Assembly: GCF_000093085.1 (NCBI RefSeq)
Contig: NC_014219.1
Span: forward strand, 1,790,384 to 1,854,383
Origin: [Bacillus] selenitireducens MLS10
Lineage (GTDB): Bacteria > Bacillota > Bacilli > Bacillales > Salisediminibacteriaceae
Length of the DNA: 64,000 bases
Direction of reading: 5' to 3'
Below the pieces are notes generated by a model. It was not told the DNA's origin. It saw nothing but the letters and a program-made list of their open reading frames with translations, and searched no databases. Below, piece after piece: positions 36,407 through 46,187 of the stretch; the stretch's first letter is position 1; each line of letters begins with the position of its first letter. The position numbers and the translations under genes are program-made.

Positions 36407-37023
36407 ACATCAAGAATCCATTGATTTAAATCAGTTGCCTGAGGAACCGGAAAAAGCAACCCTTGAAGGCCGGAATAAGTATCTCGGTTTCTGGTTTTTC
36501 CTTGGCGGGGAGACCGTGTTATTCGGCAGTCTGATCGGCACATATTTGGGCCTTCGCGGGGGGGACGATTGACGGACCGGGTCCATCGGATCTGTTCCAC
36601 CTCGATCTGGTCTTTATCATGACAATGATCCTGTTGACGAGCAGTTTAACGTCCGTCATGGCGATTATCAATATGCGCAGAGGGAATTTTAACAAGCTTC
36701 TGATGTGGATGTCGATGACTGTTTTGCTGGGTATTGCGTTTTTGGGTCTGGAAATTTATGAGTTCTACGAATATTACCATGCTGGCCTTGGATTTTCGAC
36801 TTCCGCTTTTGCATCAAGCTTTTATACCTTGGTTGGTACACACGGTGCCCACGTTCTGTTTGGTATTCTTTGGATTACTACACTTATCATCCGGTACAGA
36901 AAAACCGGTTTGACACTTTACAATGCACCGAAATTCAATACGGCGGTTCTTTATTGGCACTTTATTGACGTTGTCTGGGTCTTCATTTTTACTGTCGTTT
37001 ATCTTCTTGGAATAGGAGGTTGA
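36399..37023 (+). pseudogene. ctaE: cytochrome c oxidase subunit III, frameshifted in a G7 run
   Basis: Frame 1 begins at ATG 36399 ([14 protein letters not shown]...YLGLRGG) and ends early at TGA 36570-36572. Skipping one G of the run 36558-36564 lets the frame continue as GTIDGPGPSDLFHLDLVF and on to TGA 37021-37023, giving 207 aa, the normal CtaE length, with all membrane helices (YLVGTHGAHVLFG; YWHFIDVVWVFIF). The rest of the gene is well conserved, with no second lesion. The extra G may be a sequencing or assembly error, a recent mutation, or a slippery site. Subunit III is expected to be needed for a stable oxidase. Confidence 0.85.
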
Positions 37024-37027
37024 GGCT

Positions 37028-37375
37028 ATGAGTTCACATCTTGATCCAACTGCACCAATCAAAGGAAAGCCTACCAAACAGCTTGAAAGGCAGCTGAAGC
37101 GTGAAACCAAAACCCAGATTGTCTCCTATTTTCTGATGATAGCCATTACCAGCATGGCATTTATTTCGATTGCAACGGATGCGATTCCATCAGGGTTTGC
37201 AATTCCATTTATTTTGCTCCTTGCAGGAATACAGGTAATCTTTCAGTTATATGTGTTTATGCATATGGGTGAGAAGAAAACCAGCTGGGTCAATATCATG
37301 ATTTGGTCCGGAATGTTAATTGCAGCACTGACAGTCGGCGCGTTGATGTTTTTAATTGGCATCGTAAAATACTGA
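37028..37375 (+). CDS. ctaF: cytochrome c oxidase subunit IV
   Basis: A 115-aa subunit with three membrane helices (about 37-57, 62-82 and 90-113), the size expected for CtaF (110 aa in B. subtilis). The N-terminal 35 residues are charged; VFMHMGEKK is typical. AGGAGG overlaps the ctaE end, 4 nt apart. Last gene of the operon; terminator at 37377. Confidence 0.92.
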   Translation: MSSHLDPTAPIKGKPTKQLERQLKRETKTQIVSYFLMIAITSMAFISIATDAIPSGFAIPFILLLAGIQVIFQLYVFMHMGEKKTSWVNIMIWSGMLIAALTVGALMFLIGIVKY

Positions 37376-37376
37376 C

Positions 37377-37413
37377 AAAAAAGCCGTTCATCATTGTGAT
37401 GGGCGGCTTTCTT
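37377..37413 (+). terminator. ctaB-F operon terminator
   Basis: AAAGCCGTTCATCA pairs with TGATGGGCGGCTTT (two G-T pairs), A6 before it; it starts at the ctaF stop. Confidence 0.82.
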
Positions 37414-37476
37414 AATATCTGGAAGCGTCAGAGGAAAGTGAGAAAGTCATATTTGTAGCAGGATCAGAAGAAAAAA

Positions 37477-37485
37477 TGCTATAAT
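37477..37485 (+). promoter_or_regulatory. extended -10 promoter of ctaM
   Basis: TG-C-TATAAT (37477-37485). A leader of about 145 nt would follow before the ATG at 37638. Confidence 0.5.
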
Positions 37486-37637
37486 TCCCGTAGTTTAGAT
37501 AGCCAATCCATGTGGCAATTTACGTTATCCATACTTCAAAAGCATGCCATGGTGGATGTGAGGAAGAGGCCTGACGATGCTTCATTGCAGTATCAGGTGA
37601 AATGAACAGGAATCGAAAGGGATCAGGAGGCATTGTC

Positions 37638-38117
37638 ATGGCATTATTTTTACCGTTTATCAGTACAGTTTTTATTGCATTCAGTGCAGTGTTTACTGCT
37701 GCAGGATGGTTGCTTGTAGTCAGAGGGAACATTGCGGCTCATAAAAAAGCGATGTTCTGGGCAGCTGTATTTGCTGTCATATTTTTTGCGGTTTACCTTA
37801 GTAAAACATTTTTTATAGGAAGTACATCGTTTGGAGGACCTGATTCTGTAGCGCCGTATTATACCGTGTTCCTTCTGTTTCACATTTCGATGGCGACGAT
37901 TGCGGCAGGTATGGGACTTTATCAGCTTTATACCGGTTATAAGAATAAATTGACCAGACATAAAAAATTGGGACCATGGACTTCGGTGATCTGGTTTATT
38001 TCGGCGACGACCGGGATCGCTGTCTATCTGCTCTTGTATGTCATTTATCCCCCCGGAGATACGACAAATTTGTTCGAGGCTATTTTAAGCTCAGGTTCTG
38101 TCCCGCCGGGCATGTAA
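37638..38117 (+). CDS. ctaM: DUF420 membrane protein, CtaM-like oxidase assembly factor
   Basis: A 159-aa protein with four to five membrane helices and conserved His residues in helices or loops (GNIAAHKKAM, FLLFHISMA, TRHKKLG), the DUF420 pattern (B. subtilis YozB; CtaM of Staphylococcus aureus, needed for haem aa3 oxidase activity). Its position right after ctaF, where B. subtilis has ctaG, strengthens the call. AGGAGG precedes the ATG at 37638. It is monocistronic, with its stop abutting a terminator. Confidence 0.82.
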   Translation: MALFLPFISTVFIAFSAVFTAAGWLLVVRGNIAAHKKAMFWAAVFAVIFFAVYLSKTFFIGSTSFGGPDSVAPYYTVFLLFHISMATIAAGMGLYQLYTGYKNKLTRHKKLGPWTSVIWFISATTGIAVYLLLYVIYPPGDTTNLFEAILSSGSVPPGM

Positions 38118-38155
38118 AATACCCTGACGGTGAAGCTGCCGTCAGGGTATTTTTT
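38117..38155. terminator. bidirectional terminator between ctaM and the AI-2E family gene
   Basis: AAATACCCTGACGG (38117-38130) with CCGTCAGGGTATTT (38139-38152), then T; the left arm begins on the last base of the ctaM stop. Confidence 0.92.
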
Positions 38156-38162
38156 CTCTGGA

Positions 38163-39230
38163 CTACAATTTGAAATTGAACTTGATGATTTCTGCTTCTC
38201 TTGCGCTTTGAAAGAAGATCACAGCAAGAGGTCCAAGAATAAATCCGATGGCACCCAAAAGCATCAAGCCGATATACAGCGAGATCAGAGTTGCCAGAGG
38301 AGACAGTCCGATATGATGGCCCATCACTTTTGGTTCAACGGTCCTGCGGATTGTGAGCAGGATCCCTGCAAGAACCAGAAGTTGTATAGCCATAAATGTA
38401 TCCCCTGCAATTAACTGATAACCGGCCCACGGGGCCAGTACTGCAATAGAGCCGATAATCGGAATGAAATCAATAGCCCAAATGAAAATGGACATAATTA
38501 ATGCAACTTCAGGTGCGACGATAAGCAGGCCAATCAGTGTGACAATAAAAATAATGATACTGACCAGGAACTGTGCTTTGAAAAAACCGAAAATCACGTA
38601 AGATAACCTTGCTGACATGAAGCGGACTTTCTCAGCTGTATCTTCAGATAAATACGTGAATATTTTCGTCTTTAATCGTGGCAGGTCAATCAGAAATAAG
38701 TATAATGCGATCAGGAAAACCAGGAATGATACAATATAGGATGGGATAGCCGTTAACAGATTTGTAGCCGTCTCAATTATATTTATATCCTGAAGCTGAT
38801 CTCTGAGGCCAAACAGGGCATTAGTAACGGCAATATCGATCTCATTCACGATATCTTGTGAATACTGGTCAAATTGTATCCGTAAATTATCAAGGATATT
38901 AATCCAGGCGATGTTTATATCGTTTATGATACTGGGCAAATTATTGAAAAATTGATTCAATTGTGTCAACGCTCTTGTGAACAGTATGTAACTGAAGGCT
39001 GACAAGGCTGCCAGGAAGCTGATGAAAACGATAAATACGGATAGTTGCCTGCTTAATTTTGTGTATTTTGTCAATCCGTTAACAGCAGGTGTCAGAAACA
39101 ATGCGGTGACAAGAGCTGTAAGGATTGGTGTCGCAACGGGAAGAACAAAATAAAACAAAAGGCCGATCACGACGATGACTAAAGCAATGGATATGTATTT
39201 TTTGATGATTTTATTTGTAGCTGGAGTCAA
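38163..39230 (-). CDS. AI-2E family transporter (YtvI-like membrane protein)
   Basis: A 355-aa polytopic membrane protein of PF01594. About eight helices: a pair near the N-terminus (20-60), one near 65-85, a long soluble segment (about 90-150), then the C-terminal bundle with GFFKAQFLVS, FIWAIDFIPIIGS and PKVMGHHIGLSPL, the family signatures. The substrate is unknown; relatives are annotated as autoinducer exporters or Na+/H+ antiporters. TTG at 39230 is the likely start, 8 nt after AAAGGAG; a GTG at 39254 lies upstream of that site. Confidence 0.8.
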   Translation of the reverse strand: MTPATNKIIKKYISIALVIVVIGLLFYFVLPVATPILTALVTALFLTPAVNGLTKYTKLSRQLSVFIVFISFLAALSAFSYILFTRALTQLNQFFNNLPSIINDINIAWINILDNLRIQFDQYSQDIVNEIDIAVTNALFGLRDQLQDINIIETATNLLTAIPSYIVSFLVFLIALYLFLIDLPRLKTKIFTYLSEDTAEKVRFMSARLSYVIFGFFKAQFLVSIIIFIVTLIGLLIVAPEVALIMSIFIWAIDFIPIIGSIAVLAPWAGYQLIAGDTFMAIQLLVLAGILLTIRRTVEPKVMGHHIGLSPLATLISLYIGLMLLGAIGFILGPLAVIFFQSAREAEIIKFNFKL

Positions 39231-39295
39231 GAGAGGAACTCCTTTCCGGGACACTGTATTTCTTACGTTGCCGCCTTTGGACCTTAATTGTAAAG

Positions 39296-39330
39296 AAAGG
39301 CACGTCGCCTGCTCAGGTCGAAGTGCCTTT
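39296..39330 (-). terminator. terminator of the yugN-like gene
   Basis: AAAGGCAC (39296-39303) with GTGCCTTT (39323-39330), loop 19 nt that can pair further; on the minus strand it is followed by CTTTA. Confidence 0.65.
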
Positions 39331-39351
39331 GAATCTTGCGTCGTTTTATGA

Positions 39352-39708
39352 TCAGGAGAGTTTGTCAGCCTGGATCTTTTCTGTAACGGTACCGATTTTT
39401 TTGTGACACTTATCTACAATCTTTTGGGGGAAGTCTTCATCATACTCGACACCATGCGGGTAATAATGTTTGCCGACATATGGTGTCATCAGTTCAACGG
39501 TTGTATCTGCTTTTGGAATTTCCCCTTCGATGACGAAACATGGCATTCTCAGATAATAGGTGGCGTCTTCAACCTGATCGATCATTTTATAGTCGTAGGT
39601 TGCGCGCTCGTAATCCCAGGCACGGTCAAAACCGCATTCACTCATTGTTTCGTCAAGATCTTCAAATTTGATCTGAATTCCTTCAAGACCGGTTTGTTCA
39701 AATTTCAT
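39352..39708 (-). CDS. YugN-like family protein
   Basis: A 118-aa cytosolic protein. MKFEQTGLEG, WDYERATYDYK, YYLRMPCFVIEGEIP and VGKHYYPHGVEY are the YugN-like (PF08868) signatures as I remember them. The function is unknown. ATG at 39708; AGGAGG lies 13 nt upstream, rather far, and no better start is visible. Divergent from the CAP-domain gene. Confidence 0.75.
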   Translation of the reverse strand: MKFEQTGLEGIQIKFEDLDETMSECGFDRAWDYERATYDYKMIDQVEDATYYLRMPCFVIEGEIPKADTTVELMTPYVGKHYYPHGVEYDEDFPQKIVDKCHKKIGTVTEKIQADKLS

Positions 39709-39843
39709 GGTGTGATGAAACCTCCTCAGTAAATGGTCTGAAAACCTGTTCTTTACTATCATATTATGAAAATGGGTCACTTGCAATCATTGTGACATAG
39801 GTCATGAGGTTTTTTTCATGAAACACGTAAACAGGAGGTTCAT

Positions 39844-40854
39844 ATGATTCGTATCCTTTCAGTTATCACTAGTTTTATCATTGTTTTTACTGCTGCAATC
39901 ATTGTTATGATGGTTTTTGAAGAAGACCGGGAACCGGACGGGAACAGAACACTGTCTGATTCAGAAGACGTTGTCGGACAAACGGATTTTGATGTGGAGG
40001 GTATAAAGGCAGCTTCAGATTTAATTGAAGCATATGGAGCTGTTGCAGAGGAAATCTGGACACCGTATGGCTATAAATGGTGGTTATTTGACGATTCACA
40101 AAATTGGTATGGGGTTCAGGATGGCGAAGTGGTTACATCACTTATTCTCGATGAAGCTGATTCTCTCGAAGGATTGAGGATAGGGGATTCTTATGAATCG
40201 GCAATGGCAGCCTTCGGATTCTCATTAGAGGTGGAGACAGGGGGATTGGTTTCTTCATTTACATTTACTCTGTCAGATGAAGAACTGCGAACGAAACCGT
40301 TGGCCGAACTTGATGATGGACGATTTGTCCAATTGTATTTTGATGCATTCGATGGAAGACTTGTTGCCGTCCGAATGCTGACGGAAGAGCTGCTTTTGTT
40401 ACAGCGTCCATACAGTTTGTCCTACAGGGGTTCTTTGGATGATCCTGAAGCATTGACTGTTGACAATATGAGTGCATGGCAGACCGGTCAGGAAAAGCTG
40501 ATGCATGAATTATCGAATGTCTACCGGGAGCAAAAAAGCCTTCCACCGCTTGATGTGTCGTCTGATGGGAATCCCGTTGCGAGAGGACACAGTGAAGACA
40601 TGTTTGATCACCAGTTCTTTGCTCATGATTCGCCGAATACCGGTTCATTGGGAGATCGTCTTGATGCAGAAGGCATCCCTTTTTCGGGGGCAGCGGAGAA
40701 TATTGCTGCACACTATATTGACAGCATTGAAGCCGTTACGGGCTGGTTAAACAGTGAAGGACACCGTGTGAATTTATTAAGTGAAGAGTTTACACATTTG
40801 GCAAGCGGGGTGCATGAGTATTATTATACGCAAAACTTTATTCTCTACCGATAG
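39844..40854 (+). CDS. ylbC: CAP-domain (SCP/PR1) protein, YlbC-like
   Basis: A 336-aa exported or membrane-anchored protein. An N-terminal hydrophobic segment (5-26) acts as signal anchor. A CAP_assoc_N domain (about 80-200: WYGVQDGEVV, LRIGDSYESAMAAFG) precedes the CAP domain (about 215-335) with ARGHSEDMFDHQFFAHDSP, AENIA and GWLNSEGHRVNLL. The active-site His and Glu pattern of CAP proteins is present; the biochemical role in bacilli is unknown. Synteny with ylbF supports YlbC. Confidence 0.83.
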   Translation: MIRILSVITSFIIVFTAAIIVMMVFEEDREPDGNRTLSDSEDVVGQTDFDVEGIKAASDLIEAYGAVAEEIWTPYGYKWWLFDDSQNWYGVQDGEVVTSLILDEADSLEGLRIGDSYESAMAAFGFSLEVETGGLVSSFTFTLSDEELRTKPLAELDDGRFVQLYFDAFDGRLVAVRMLTEELLLLQRPYSLSYRGSLDDPEALTVDNMSAWQTGQEKLMHELSNVYREQKSLPPLDVSSDGNPVARGHSEDMFDHQFFAHDSPNTGSLGDRLDAEGIPFSGAAENIAAHYIDSIEAVTGWLNSEGHRVNLLSEEFTHLASGVHEYYYTQNFILYR

Positions 40855-40890
40855 ACTGTATCCTGTATGTCGTCAAATGAACGGTGTTCA

Positions 40891-40899
40891 TGTTATAAT
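40891..40899 (+). promoter_or_regulatory. extended -10 promoter of ylbF
   Basis: TG-T-TATAAT (40891-40899), 21 bp before the TTG start at 40920, suggesting a very short leader. Confidence 0.5.
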
Positions 40900-40919
40900 T
40901 TAATCTGGAGGTGTTTCTT

Positions 40920-41360
40920 TTGACGACTGCAGTAACGACAAACGCAGATGTCCTTTTGGCGTCTGATGATTTAAGTGAGATGATCCTTCAATCGGAAGTG
41001 TATCATTCCTATAGAAATGCAAAACGTGCCGTTCAGGAAGATGAAGGGTGCAGAGAACTGTTACAGGCTTTTATGAAGAAGAAAGAGGCCTATGAAGAAG
41101 TGCAGCGGTTCGGGAAATATCACCCTGATTTTCACCGGGTAACCGCTGAAATCCGTGAATTAAAGAGACAGGTGGATACAGAGCCGCTCATTGCCGCATT
41201 TAAGCAAGCGGAGACGGAGCTTGAAACCTTGCTCAATGAAATCAGCGGTTTGTTTGCGAATGCTGTTTCACCTGAAATCAAAGTACCTTCAGGTAATCCG
41301 TTTTTTGATACCGGCTGCTCAGGCGGCTGTGGAACAGGGGGGAGTTGCGGCTGTGGATAA
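40920..41360 (+). CDS. ylbF: YlbF, Y-complex subunit (RNase Y specificity factor)
   Basis: A 146-aa helical protein of the YlbF/YmcA family. YlbF, YmcA and YaaT form the Y-complex, which carries Fe-S clusters and directs RNase Y mRNA maturation. The C-terminal tail has five Cys in a Gly-rich run (CSGGCGTGGSCGCG), consistent with cluster binding. TTG at 40920 is chosen since GGAGG (40907-40911) lies 8 nt before it. It overlaps ylbG by 8 bp. Confidence 0.88.
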   Translation: MTTAVTTNADVLLASDDLSEMILQSEVYHSYRNAKRAVQEDEGCRELLQAFMKKKEAYEEVQRFGKYHPDFHRVTAEIRELKRQVDTEPLIAAFKQAETELETLLNEISGLFANAVSPEIKVPSGNPFFDTGCSGGCGTGGSCGCG

Positions 41361-41676
41361 CCATCAGGAAGATTTTCAGGCTGTTGAACGAATCGGTCTT
41401 GTTGTTTGGCTGCATTCGATGAGACCGTTAAAGCAATTGAAAAGACACGGGCATATTCATTATGTGTCAAGGAAGATGAAATATGCTTATTTGTATTGTG
41501 ACTTGCAACGCGTCGAGGAAGTAACCAGACGACTTGAATCAATCAATGCAGTGAAATATGTGGAGCAATCGATGAAACCGTATATAAAAACGGAGTATCA
41601 AAAAAAAGGTTCCAAAAGAAGAAAAGAAAGAAGAATACAAAATGGGAATCTGATCGGGAATCCGGGCCTTCAGTGA
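41353..41676 (+). CDS. ylbG: YlbG (DUF2129) protein
   Basis: A 107-aa cytosolic protein of DUF2129 (UPF0298), function unknown. Core: GLVVWLHSMRPLKQLKRHGHIHYVSRKMKYAYLY, then a very basic C-terminal tail (KKGSKRRKERR). GTG at 41353 overlaps the end of ylbF, preceded by GGGGGGAG. Its TGA lies in the loop of a terminator hairpin. Confidence 0.88.
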   Translation: MDNHQEDFQAVERIGLVVWLHSMRPLKQLKRHGHIHYVSRKMKYAYLYCDLQRVEEVTRRLESINAVKYVEQSMKPYIKTEYQKKGSKRRKERRIQNGNLIGNPGLQ

Positions 41677-41695
41677 ATCTGAAGGCTTCTTTTAC
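41666..41695 (+). terminator. terminator with the ylbG stop codon in its loop
   Basis: GCCTTCAG (41666-41673), loop TGAAT, CTGAAGGC (41679-41686), then TTCTTTT. The loop contains the ylbG TGA (41674-41676). Confidence 0.78.
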
Positions 41696-41749
41696 TCGTA
41701 AGGGACCTGAATCATGGTTCGGACAGAAGATCAAGAAAGGGCGATGCTC

Positions 41750-42800
<1,051 letters not shown>

Positions 42801-42813
42801 AGGGTGATGGAGG

Positions 42814-43866
42814 ATGGATGAAAAAAAACGGACTTGGCAAGGGTCAGTGATACGCTGGGTCGTGCTGCTCGGTATCATAATGAGTTTGACATTCGTTCAA
42901 ACACCCTATTTTTTCACGGTCCCGGGAGATGCCAAGGTATTGAGTGAAGTAATTGAAGTGGAAGATGGCTACGATTATGAAGGGTCTTTTATGCTGACAA
43001 CGATCAGAATGGGTCGTGCGAATCCGGTTAATTATGTGTGGTCTCTTTTCAGTGACAGGCGTGAATTGTTGCATGTGGATCAGGTGAGACCGGAAGGTGA
43101 GAGCGACGAAGATTACCAGCATCGGCAAATGATGCTGATGAGCGGCTCTCAGGAAACGGCTGTGATCGTCGCCTTTGAAGCAGCGGAAGAATCTGCGGAC
43201 TTTGAATATCATGGCGTGATTGTGACTCAGATTATTGAGGGTATGGACGCAGAAGGGAAGCTCGAACCGGGAGACAGGATAATCGGGGTCGATGAAACAG
43301 AAGTATATGAAGTGAATGAGATGCTGGATATCCTTAGTGCATTTACGATAGGTGACGAGGTTTCTGTCACCTTCGAACGGGAGGATGAGACGCTCTCAGA
43401 GACCATTACGATCCAAGAATTTCCTGAAGAATTAGGTGCAGAACCCGGTTCCGGGGGTCTTGGGGTATCGAATCCGGTGACGGACCGTACACTGTCAACG
43501 TCCAAACAGGTCGATATTGACGCCGCACAGATCGGAGGACCTTCTGCAGGTCTGATGTTCACTCTTGAAATTTATAATCAACTGACTGAATATGATATAA
43601 CTTCAGGTTTGAATATAGCAGGAACAGGCTCTATGTCGGATGACGGTTCGGTAGGAAGAATTGGCGGGGCAGGCCAGAAGGTTCACGCTGCACACGAATC
43701 CGGGGTGGATGTATTCTTTGCGCCATATGAACATGGCAGAGAAGATTCAAATTATGAACAAGCACTCTTGGCAGCAGAAGCGAGCGGAACAGAAATGGAC
43801 ATCGTTCCTGTTGATACCTTTGAAGATGCACTTGACTATCTGTATGAACGGCGTGAAACATCATAA
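42814..43866 (+). CDS. ylbL: YlbL, PDZ-Lon (S16) protease
   Basis: A 350-aa membrane-anchored serine protease: one N-terminal helix (about 13-32), a PDZ domain (about 125-205, GVIVTQIIEGMDAEGKLEPGDRIIGVDE) and a Lon-type proteolytic domain with catalytic Ser in IGGPSAGLM and Lys in GGAGQKVHAA. In B. subtilis YlbL helps clear the DNA-damage division inhibitor YneA (from memory). AAGGG precedes the ATG. Confidence 0.93.
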   Translation: MDEKKRTWQGSVIRWVVLLGIIMSLTFVQTPYFFTVPGDAKVLSEVIEVEDGYDYEGSFMLTTIRMGRANPVNYVWSLFSDRRELLHVDQVRPEGESDEDYQHRQMMLMSGSQETAVIVAFEAAEESADFEYHGVIVTQIIEGMDAEGKLEPGDRIIGVDETEVYEVNEMLDILSAFTIGDEVSVTFEREDETLSETITIQEFPEELGAEPGSGGLGVSNPVTDRTLSTSKQVDIDAAQIGGPSAGLMFTLEIYNQLTEYDITSGLNIAGTGSMSDDGSVGRIGGAGQKVHAAHESGVDVFFAPYEHGREDSNYEQALLAAEASGTEMDIVPVDTFEDALDYLYERRETS

Positions 43867-43876
43867 ATCTAAAGTG

Positions 43877-43917
43877 ACGTCCCTCAGGCCTTTTAGAAAC
43901 AGGCGCCTGAGGGACGT
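43877..43917. terminator. inverted repeat between ylbL and tmcAL
   Basis: ACGTCCCTCAGGC (43877-43889) with GCCTGAGGGACGT (43905-43917), 13-bp perfect arms between convergent genes; no long T-run, so termination strength is uncertain. Confidence 0.7.
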
Positions 43918-43959
43918 TGTCATAGTTTGTGCAGACGATCATCATCCGGTAAGTCTTCG

Positions 43960-45162
43960 TCATTCGTTTTCATGCAAATAGGGTGTTCTCTGATGCTCTT
44001 CTCTGAAGTATGGATTATTGATGTGCGGGATTCCATAAACATCACAAACACGATTATGGATGGATGCTGCACACCCTGAAGTGGCGAATTGTTTTGCTAC
44101 GATATCAATATCTTTATGTTTCAGATGATTCAGGTGGTTTCTGCCTTTGGTGTTCATAGCCAGAAGTCTGAAAGCAGGTGGTTCAGAGAGTGCCTTTTCC
44201 ATCTCTGACTTTTGAACATTGGATAGCAGATGAACAAGAAGTCTTTGAATTTTTGTATTCGTATAACGTTTCGTGGACACCGCTTTAAGAAACTCTGTAA
44301 AAGTAGGTTCCTTGGCATTCTTTTTCAAACGGTTTTCAAGACCCTCATCACAATCATAAATCGCTGACAGCGCTTCATTTGATGTGGTAAGGAGTTTGTA
44401 CTGAAGGAATGGGTAGAAATCTTTCCAACTGGCCAGCGTCTTACTTTCGATTGATTGTCTAATGATTTCCATCATTGTCTCTGGCACTGCTTGTGAAATG
44501 CTGTCTGCAGAAGTCCCCTCTGTCAGGAGATGACCGCGAATTGCTGTGGCACTGGAAAAGCTTCCCGTTTGGAGTTCGGGATTGTGATATCCGGCTCCGG
44601 CTCTTTTGATGGTATGCATATTTATCTGACTCGCCATTTTCATAGCTTCCAAAGTATAATGAAAGCCGAGACTGTTATTCGGGTGACTGAGATCCACAGC
44701 TATCTCTTTTCCGGACGCTTCATGAACAGCATTCGCATAGGCTTTCGGGAATCGTTCTCCTGATTGCATGTTTTTGCGGACATTCTTATTGATTTGATCT
44801 TGATATTGCAAAGCCATTGACGCAGCTTTGGTGAAATCAGCTGATATACCATGCTCGCTCCCAAATACGACATCTGTAACGCCGGTATCAGCAAGCATTC
44901 GGACCGCTCCTTTTGCGAAACGGTCCGCGGGTTGAACTGCGTACTGATAAGGAAGTTCAAACACAAGATCCACACCGGACCTCACTGCTGCTTTTGCCCG
45001 ATCCCATTTGGAAATAAGAGCAGGCTCACCGCGTTGAAGAAAATCACCACTCATAATGACAATGGTCAAATCAGGATCAGTCAATGAACGGCTTTGCTGC
45101 AAATGATAGTAGTGACCGTTATGAAACGGGTTATATTCAGTAATTAATCCGAGAATCTTCAT
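43960..45162 (-). CDS. tmcAL: tRNA(Met) cytidine acetate ligase
   Basis: TmcAL (YlbM) acetylates the wobble cytidine of elongator tRNA-Met using acetate and ATP. The 400-aa protein starts MKILGLITEYNPFHNGHYYH, the nucleotidyl-transferase-like HIGH motif of the family, followed by MSGDFLQRGEPA. AGGAGG lies 8 nt before the ATG at 45162. Convergent with ylbL, divergent from ylbN, as in B. subtilis. Confidence 0.93.
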   Translation of the reverse strand: MKILGLITEYNPFHNGHYYHLQQSRSLTDPDLTIVIMSGDFLQRGEPALISKWDRAKAAVRSGVDLVFELPYQYAVQPADRFAKGAVRMLADTGVTDVVFGSEHGISADFTKAASMALQYQDQINKNVRKNMQSGERFPKAYANAVHEASGKEIAVDLSHPNNSLGFHYTLEAMKMASQINMHTIKRAGAGYHNPELQTGSFSSATAIRGHLLTEGTSADSISQAVPETMMEIIRQSIESKTLASWKDFYPFLQYKLLTTSNEALSAIYDCDEGLENRLKKNAKEPTFTEFLKAVSTKRYTNTKIQRLLVHLLSNVQKSEMEKALSEPPAFRLLAMNTKGRNHLNHLKHKDIDIVAKQFATSGCAASIHNRVCDVYGIPHINNPYFREEHQRTPYLHENE

Positions 45163-45337
45163 AAACAAGCCTCCTGATGTTATAATCAACGTGTACGTTC
45201 AGTATAGCAGTTTCCTGTGATCAGACACGACAGGATTTCAAAGTTACCTCATGAGAGGCATTAAAAAATGCTTTAAAGCAGCTTGATCAACCGAAAAAAC
45301 AGATTTGTAAAGATGACTAATCTGTAAAGAAATATTC

Positions 45338-45366
45338 TTGACAAAGCGATTATTGAAAGATATAAT
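45338..45366 (+). promoter_or_regulatory. consensus promoter of ylbN-rpmF
   Basis: TTGACA (45338-45343), exactly 17 bp, TATAAT (45361-45366): a perfect sigma-A consensus. The ATG is 28 bp downstream. Confidence 0.88.
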
Positions 45367-45393
45367 TACATTTGTTGTCTTGAGGTGAAAAGT

Positions 45394-45918
45394 ATGAAAT
45401 GGTCGGTACAACAATTGCAAGCCCTCCGGCATAAGGGTTTGCAAGTGGATGAATCGGTTGACATGAGTCAAATCATGCAAGTGGACCGTGAAATCAGAGG
45501 CGTCACACCCGTTCTTGTAAGAGGAAAAGCATTGTTCTCAAAGGAATCTGTCACATTCTTGTTGCAGATTTCCGGATCGATGACCCTTCCTTGCGCTCGG
45601 ACGTTAAACGATGTGGAGCATCCCTTTACCATTCAAGCGACGGAGATTTTTCCGCTTGATGAATGGGCCACCTTCGAAGAGGATGACGAAGACGTCCATG
45701 ACCTAGATGGTCAAACGGTTAATTTACTGCCTTATATTCAGGAGAGGATTCTCCTTGAAAAACCATTGCGGGTTTTCAGTGATAAAAAGGCAGGCCCGGC
45801 TCCGGAAGAGGGTCCAGGCTGGCAACTGAATCTGAATGTGGAGGAAGATGAAGAGTCTGACGACACTCAGGTGGATCCCCGACTGAAGAAGCTGGAACAA
45901 TTTTTTGATAAGAAATGA
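45394..45918 (+). CDS. ylbN: YceD/DUF177 family protein (YlbN)
   Basis: A 174-aa cytosolic protein of the YceD family, linked to 23S rRNA accumulation and always next to rpmF. The conserved core SGSMTLPCARTLNDVEHPF and EDVHDLDGQTVNLLPYIQERILLEKPLR are visible, with an acidic C-terminal part. ATG at 45394 follows GAGGTG. Co-transcribed with rpmF from the consensus promoter. Confidence 0.93.
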   Translation: MKWSVQQLQALRHKGLQVDESVDMSQIMQVDREIRGVTPVLVRGKALFSKESVTFLLQISGSMTLPCARTLNDVEHPFTIQATEIFPLDEWATFEEDDEDVHDLDGQTVNLLPYIQERILLEKPLRVFSDKKAGPAPEEGPGWQLNLNVEEDEESDDTQVDPRLKKLEQFFDKK

Positions 45919-45969
45919 ACACCGGTACCTGGTTACCGGAGACTGAACATCATCAAGGAGGTGGGACTC

Positions 45970-46143
45970 ATGGCAGTACCATTCAGAAGAACAAGTAAGA
46001 CAAAGAAGCGTCAGCGTCGTACTCACTTAAAATTGCGCGTGCCAGGCATGGTTGAATGTCCTGAATGCGGAGAAATGAAACTTTCTCACCGCGTTTGCAA
46101 GTCTTGTGGAGCCTATAAAGGCAGAGACGTCGTATCAAAATAA
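45970..46143 (+). CDS. rpmF: 50S ribosomal protein L32
   Basis: A 57-aa ribosomal protein with basic N-terminus ([18 protein letters not shown]) and a zinc ribbon of four Cys (CPEC...CKSC). The full set of Cys identifies the zinc-requiring paralogue. AAGGAGGTG precedes the ATG at 45970. Confidence 0.97.
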   Translation: MAVPFRRTSKTKKRQRRTHLKLRVPGMVECPECGEMKLSHRVCKSCGAYKGRDVVSK

Positions 46144-46154
46144 ATGTAATTTCT

Positions 46155-46187
46155 GCAGGAACAGCTTAACGGCTTTCCTGCTTTTTC
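46155..46187 (+). terminator. rpmF terminator
   Basis: GCAGGAA (46155-46161) with TTCCTGC (46175-46181), inner AGC/GCT pair, then TTTTTCTTTTTC. The following gap to 46367 shows nothing recognised. Confidence 0.85.
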
